Positions 60,323-64,000 of a stretch of 64,000 bases of DNA are shown piece after piece (the first letter of the stretch is position 1; every line of letters starts with the position of its first letter). Made by a program: the position numbers and the translations under genes. The stretch is from Bacteroidia bacterium (GTDB lineage: Bacteria > Bacteroidota > Bacteroidia > Flavobacteriales > Flavobacteriaceae): the NCBI GenBank assembly GCA_030430385.1, contig JAUIFO010000009.1, positions 62,001 through 126,000 on the forward strand. Reading direction: 5' to 3'. The notes under the pieces were generated by a model that saw only the letters and a program-made list of their open reading frames with translations, had not been told where the DNA came from and searched no databases.

Positions 60323-62827
60323 ATGAAATATGCGTTCCTTTTGTTTGGCCTTATATACTTTAGTGTAAATGCGCAAACCCAAACAGACCTTTCCTATTAT
60401 TTACCACAAGATATAAGTTATGATACTCGTATTCCGACACCTGAATCTGTTGTTGGTCATCAAGTTGGAGAATGGCATATCACGCATGACAAACTTATAC
60501 AATACATGAAGGCTTTGGCTAATGCGTCAAACCGAATAACTCTTGAAGATCGTGGTGTGACTTTTGAAGATAGACCTTTACCTCTGCTCACGATTACGTC
60601 GCCAAAAAACCATAACAATATTGAGTCTATTAGAACGAATCATATTTCAGCAACTGAAACGAATACTGCTAATATTGAGAACAGACCTGTTGTTGTATAT
60701 CAAGGATTTTCAATTCATGGCAATGAACCAAGTGGCTCAAACGCTGCTTTACTCGTCGCTTATTATTTAGCGGCTGCCCAAGGCGATGCTATTGAAACCA
60801 TGCTTGACAACACCATCATTTTGTTTGATCCTTGCTACAATCCAGATGGTTTACAACGATTTGCATATTGGGTAAACACCAATAAAAGTGCGCATATAAA
60901 TCCAGATCCTAACGATCGTGAATACAGTGAAGTTTGGCCTGGAGGTCGAACCAATCATTATTGGTTTGATATGAATAGAGATTGGCTTCCTGTGCAACTA
61001 CCAGAATCTAGAGTGCGAATAGCTTCGTTTCATAAGTGGTTACCAAATGTGCTTACAGATCATCACGAAATGGGCACTAATGCTACCTTCTTCTTTCAAC
61101 CAGGTATTCCTTCCAGAACGCATCCACTAACGCCGAAGTTAAATCAAAAACTCACCAAATCTATCGGACATTATCACGCTAAAGCTTTAGACAAGATTGG
61201 TTCATTGTATTACACTGAAGAAAATTTTGATGATTTTTATTACGGAAAAGGCTCAACATTTCCAGATATTAACGGCAGTATTGGAATTTTGTTTGAACAA
61301 GCAAGTTCACGTGGTCACGCTCAGGAAAGTGTGAATGGTGTGCTTACGTTTCCGTTTACAATTAGAAATCAGTTTACTACTGCATTATCTACTTTGGAAG
61401 CTGCAAACAGTTTACGAAAAGACATTTTACAATACCAACATGATTTTTATAAAAACGCAAGAGATGAAGCAAGTTCTGCTTCAGGAAAAGCTATTGTTTT
61501 TGGCGATGAAAAAGATGCAGCAAAGACCTATCATCTTGCTGAAATCTTAAAGCGCCATCACATTGATATTCATCATATCAAAAATGACTTTAGCAAAAAT
61601 GGAAAACGTTACACAAAACATCATAGTTATGTAGTTCCAATGCATCAAAAAAATCATCGCTTAATTAAGGCTATGTTTGAGAAAAGAACATCGTTTCAAG
61701 ACAGTTTGTTTTACGATGTTTCAGCTTGGACCTTTCCGTTGGCTTTCGGATTAGATTACGATGATAGCATTGCGATGTCTCAAGCTGGTGAAAAAATTGA
61801 AAACCTCGACATGCTTGATGGTAAGGTGTCTTCAAATAGTAATTATGCCTATGTTATGGAATGGCACGAATATTACACGCCTAAAGCTTTAAATGCCATC
61901 CTTAAAAGCGGATTACGAGCAAAAGTAGCTATGAAACCGTTTAAAATAAATGGTAAACAATATGATTATGGTACGATTTTAATTCCTATTCAAAATCAGA
62001 ATAGAAATGTAAATTCTTTATACAACACCTTACAAGATATTGCTAAGGAAAGTCATATCACGATGGACGGCCTCTATACTGGTTTAACTGAAGGTATCGA
62101 TTTAGGAAGTAGTCAGTTTAGAGCTTTAAGTTTACCTAAAGTTGCCATGATTGTTGGTGATGGCATAAGAAGCTATGATGCTGGTGAGATTTGGCATTTA
62201 TTTGATCAACGTTTTGGAATGCAGCTTACAAAATTAGATACACGAGATCTAAGTTATGCAGATTTAAGTCGTTACAACACTATTATTCTTCCAAGTGGAT
62301 CTTTAGAAAAATCGGAAACGGAGTCTATCAAGAAATGGATAGAAGATGGAGGTACACTTATTGCCTACCGAAGTGCTCTGCAATGGTTGAACAGAAATGA
62401 CATTGTAAAATTTGAATTCAAAACTAAAGAGCAGGTTGCCAAAAAAGTAACATTTGAAGATCGCGGAAATTTTAGAGGTGCTCAGGTCATTGGAGGTGCA
62501 ATTTTTGAAGCGATGCAAGATCGTTCGCATCCTATAAATTTTGGTTACAAGAATGATAACATTGCGTTGTTTAGAAACAATACCATATTTATAAAGCCAA
62601 ATAAACAGAGTTACAACAACCCTTTACAATACTCAAAAACACCTTTATTGAGTGGTTATGTTTCAAAGCAAAATCTGGATAGCTTAGCTTTGAGCGTGCC
62701 TTTTCAAGTGAATCGTTATCAATCTGGAAAGATTATTTCATTTACAGACAACACCAATTTTAGAGCCTTTTGGTATGGCACCAATAAGCTACTGATGAAT
62801 GCTGTTTTCTTTAGAAATCAGATGTAA
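60323..62827 (+). CDS. M14-family zinc carboxypeptidase, exported
   Basis: An 834-residue exported peptidase (signal peptide ending SVNAQ, about 1-18). The catalytic domain (about 45-360) has the zinc motif HxxE in YQGFSIHGNEPSGSNAAL and the DPCYNPDGLQRFAYWVN substrate-binding segment. Further on come NHYWFDMNRDWLP (Arg/Asn) and TDHHEMGTNATFFFQPG supplying the third zinc ligand and the distal part of the site. The C-terminal half has an amidotransferase-like domain (about 600-760; VAMIVGDGIRSYDAGEIWHL). No T9SS signal. Probably periplasmic or outer-membrane-side peptide degradation. Single gene. Confidence 0.9.
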   Translation: MKYAFLLFGLIYFSVNAQTQTDLSYYLPQDISYDTRIPTPESVVGHQVGEWHITHDKLIQYMKALANASNRITLEDRGVTFEDRPLPLLTITSPKNHNNIESIRTNHISATETNTANIENRPVVVYQGFSIHGNEPSGSNAALLVAYYLAAAQGDAIETMLDNTIILFDPCYNPDGLQRFAYWVNTNKSAHINPDPNDREYSEVWPGGRTNHYWFDMNRDWLPVQLPESRVRIASFHKWLPNVLTDHHEMGTNATFFFQPGIPSRTHPLTPKLNQKLTKSIGHYHAKALDKIGSLYYTEENFDDFYYGKGSTFPDINGSIGILFEQASSRGHAQESVNGVLTFPFTIRNQFTTALSTLEAANSLRKDILQYQHDFYKNARDEASSASGKAIVFGDEKDAAKTYHLAEILKRHHIDIHHIKNDFSKNGKRYTKHHSYVVPMHQKNHRLIKAMFEKRTSFQDSLFYDVSAWTFPLAFGLDYDDSIAMSQAGEKIENLDMLDGKVSSNSNYAYVMEWHEYYTPKALNAILKSGLRAKVAMKPFKINGKQYDYGTILIPIQNQNRNVNSLYNTLQDIAKESHITMDGLYTGLTEGIDLGSSQFRALSLPKVAMIVGDGIRSYDAGEIWHLFDQRFGMQLTKLDTRDLSYADLSRYNTIILPSGSLEKSETESIKKWIEDGGTLIAYRSALQWLNRNDIVKFEFKTKEQVAKKVTFEDRGNFRGAQVIGGAIFEAMQDRSHPINFGYKNDNIALFRNNTIFIKPNKQSYNNPLQYSKTPLLSGYVSKQNLDSLALSVPFQVNRYQSGKIISFTDNTNFRAFWYGTNKLLMNAVFFRNQM

Positions 62828-62833
62828 GTATTG

Positions 62834-63169
62834 CTAAGATACAATGGTTCCGTTTTTAATTTGAGATTCAGGTTTTAGTAGCATCACATCTTTACCACTC
62901 ACAGCGCCAAGTACTAAGCATTCACTCATAAACTTTGCAATTTGTTTTTTTGGAAAATTTACCACAGCTACAATTTGTCTGTTTAGAAGGTCTTCCTTTG
63001 AATAAAGTGTAGTGATTTGTGCCGAAGATTTTTTTACGCCAAGTGGTCCAAAGTCAATATGAAGCTGGTAGGCTGGATTTCTCGCTTCAGGAAAATCATG
63101 AACCTCAATAATGGTTCCTACTCTTAAATCGACTTTTGTGAAGTCTTCGAAAGTTATTATATCTTGCAT
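62834..63169 (-). CDS. tRNA-binding protein, CsaA-like
   Basis: A 111-residue OB-fold protein of the tRNA_bind family (EMAP-II/CsaA type). Segments: FTKVDLRVGTIIEVHDFPEA, YQLHIDFGPLGVKKSSAQIT, QIVAVVNFPKKQIAKFMSEC and GAVSGKDVMLLKPE. Length matches CsaA, proposed as a tRNA-binding or export-related chaperone. Single gene, divergent from the thioredoxin-like gene by 20 nt. Confidence 0.93.
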   Translation of the reverse strand: MQDIITFEDFTKVDLRVGTIIEVHDFPEARNPAYQLHIDFGPLGVKKSSAQITTLYSKEDLLNRQIVAVVNFPKKQIAKFMSECLVLGAVSGKDVMLLKPESQIKNGTIVS

Positions 63170-63189
63170 GGACTAAAAGTAAAAAAAAT

Positions 63190-63744
63190 ATGGCACTTAC
63201 ACCTTCAAATATGCTTCCGCTTGGCACCAAAGCTCCAGATTTCAATTTGATCAACACTGTAGACAATACAATGGTATCTCTAGAAGCTTCTAAAGGTAGC
63301 TTTGGCACATTAATTATGTTTATTTGTAATCATTGTCCGTTTGTAAAGCATGTCAATTCTGAGTTGTCGCAACTTGCGAAAGATTACACGTCAAAAGGTA
63401 TAAATACCATTGCCATCTCAAGTAACGATGCAATCAATTATCCTGATGATGCACCAGCACTAATGAAAGAAAATGCCATAGCCAATGATTTTATTTTTCC
63501 GTATTTATACGATGAAACTCAAGCGGTTGCTAAAGCTTATGATGCTGCATGTACTCCAGACTTTTACATATTTGACAAAGATTTGAAATTAGTTTATCGT
63601 GGTCAGTTAGACAACTCTAGACCTGGAAATGGCATTCCAGTTACTGGAACAGATTTACGAGCTGCATTAGATGCATTACTTCATAATCAACCCATTAATG
63701 AAATTCAAAAGCCAAGTATGGGTTGTAATATTAAATGGAAATAG
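63190..63744 (+). CDS. Thioredoxin-fold redoxin (AhpC/TSA-like)
   Basis: A 184-residue cytoplasmic thioredoxin-fold protein. The opening KAPDFNLINTVDNTMVSLEA and the redox motif IMFICNHCPFVKHV (CxxC) define the 'thioredoxin family protein' group with two Cys at the N-terminal end of the helix. Further signatures are NAISSNDAINYPDDAP-like (IAISSNDAINYPDDAP) and CTPDFYIFDKDLKLVYRGQL. It probably acts as peroxiredoxin-like reductase. Single gene. Confidence 0.9.
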   Translation: MALTPSNMLPLGTKAPDFNLINTVDNTMVSLEASKGSFGTLIMFICNHCPFVKHVNSELSQLAKDYTSKGINTIAISSNDAINYPDDAPALMKENAIANDFIFPYLYDETQAVAKAYDAACTPDFYIFDKDLKLVYRGQLDNSRPGNGIPVTGTDLRAALDALLHNQPINEIQKPSMGCNIKWK

Positions 63745-63798
63745 AAAAGCATCCACCAAAGTGAATGCCTTTCATCCTTCTCATAGCAGTTTTCCTAA

Positions 63799-64000
63799 TT
63801 ATTTAGGCATCACTACGCTATCAATCACATGAATCACACCGTTACTTCCCATAACATCAGTAGCTGTAATCTGGCTGTAATTTCCGTTTTGATCTTTCAA
63901 CCAAATCTTTCCATCTTTTTGCTTTACTGTAAGCGTTTGTCCGTTCAATGCCTTTAACTCAACCATACCTTTTCCCTTCTTTAGAGCCGCAACAACATCT
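63799..64000 (-). CDS. Fasciclin-domain protein, 5' part cut by window edge
   Basis: The visible C-terminal 66 residues run from DVVAALKKGKGMVELKALNG through QTLTVKQKDGKIWLKDQNGN and end ATDVMGSNGVIHVIDSVVMP-K. The final NGVIHVIDSVVMP is the hallmark of the fasciclin (FAS1) domain H2 region. FAS1 proteins in this phylum are exported and mediate adhesion or surface binding. The start lies outside the window; the stop codon is at 63799-63801. Confidence 0.92.
   Translation of the reverse strand, partial: DVVAALKKGKGMVELKALNGQTLTVKQKDGKIWLKDQNGNYSQITATDVMGSNGVIHVIDSVVMPK

Noticed and set aside
1..64000. tRNA, rRNA, transposase, integrase or prophage genes
   Set aside because: None could be supported on either strand; gaps are short and explained by promoters, terminators and small repeats.

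Overview
The window is AT-rich chromosomal DNA from a member of the Flavobacteriaceae (phylum Bacteroidota), probably marine. The evidence is gene content, with type IX secretion (T9SS) C-terminal sorting domains, SusC/FecA-type TonB receptors, an HmuY-family lipoprotein, BshC, IcmF, DUF3276 and DUF6607. Shine-Dalgarno sequences are largely absent, and promoters carry the Bacteroidota -7 element TAnnTTTG. I see no rRNA, tRNA, CRISPR array, transposase, integrase or phage gene. About 63 protein genes fill the window; dnaJ (left edge) and a fasciclin-domain gene (right edge) are cut.

Layout. 1-6.5 kb: grpE-dnaJ, a YceI lipoprotein, a four-gene minus-strand operon (DUF4920, mono-haem lipoprotein, mnmD, SDR39U1-like), ilvE and a MazG-like pyrophosphohydrolase. 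6.6-19.6 kb is an accessory block. A small membrane protein, a trypsin-like protease with no signal peptide, an unknown protein, a TPR histidine kinase and a NarL/LuxR response regulator form one operon. It is followed by an outer-membrane barrel, a leucine-rich-repeat T9SS protein, SRPBCC/GyrI and CrcB genes, and a beta-helix plus tandem-repeat T9SS pair. Four promoters here share an 18-bp inverted repeat (ATAC[C/G]-N8-[C/G]GTAT) placed exactly 22 bp before the -7 element, which suggests a local regulon of this two-component system. 19.6-36.3 kb: mixed metabolism (MFS transporter with a possible attenuator, DJ-1/PfpI lipoprotein, Lrp, SigZ-like sigma factor with an 11-cysteine 33-residue peptide, IcmF, OmpA-like protein, bshC, guaB).

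36.5-47.3 kb is an iron/haem locus. Two TonB receptors flank a four-gene minus-strand operon (DUF6607, exported ankyrin protein, DUF2271, PepSY-flavodoxin-FNR reductase), and an HmuY lipoprotein gene follows the second receptor. DUF2271 carries a DAITGAT sequence resembling covalent flavinylation sites. With the reductase this suggests electron flow from cytoplasmic NAD(P)H to a periplasmic flavin and then to ferric iron or haem. AT-rich palindromes sit around both receptor promoters.

47.3-64 kb: HMG-CoA lyase, LysE exporter, two secreted T9SS proteins (spondin domain; M43-type metalloprotease), pyrD, pepT, YdeI-like, yajC, DUF1573, nusB, Leu/Phe-type dehydrogenase, an ABC exporter, DUF3276 (PUR-alpha-like), an M14 carboxypeptidase, a CsaA-like tRNA-binding protein, a thioredoxin-like protein and the fasciclin fragment.

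The two most interesting items are the protease/two-component operon with its phased palindromes and the flavin-dependent iron locus. Smaller leads are the Cys-rich peptide beside SigZ, the leader before the MFS gene, and a dispersed repeat read in-frame inside a lipoprotein gene.
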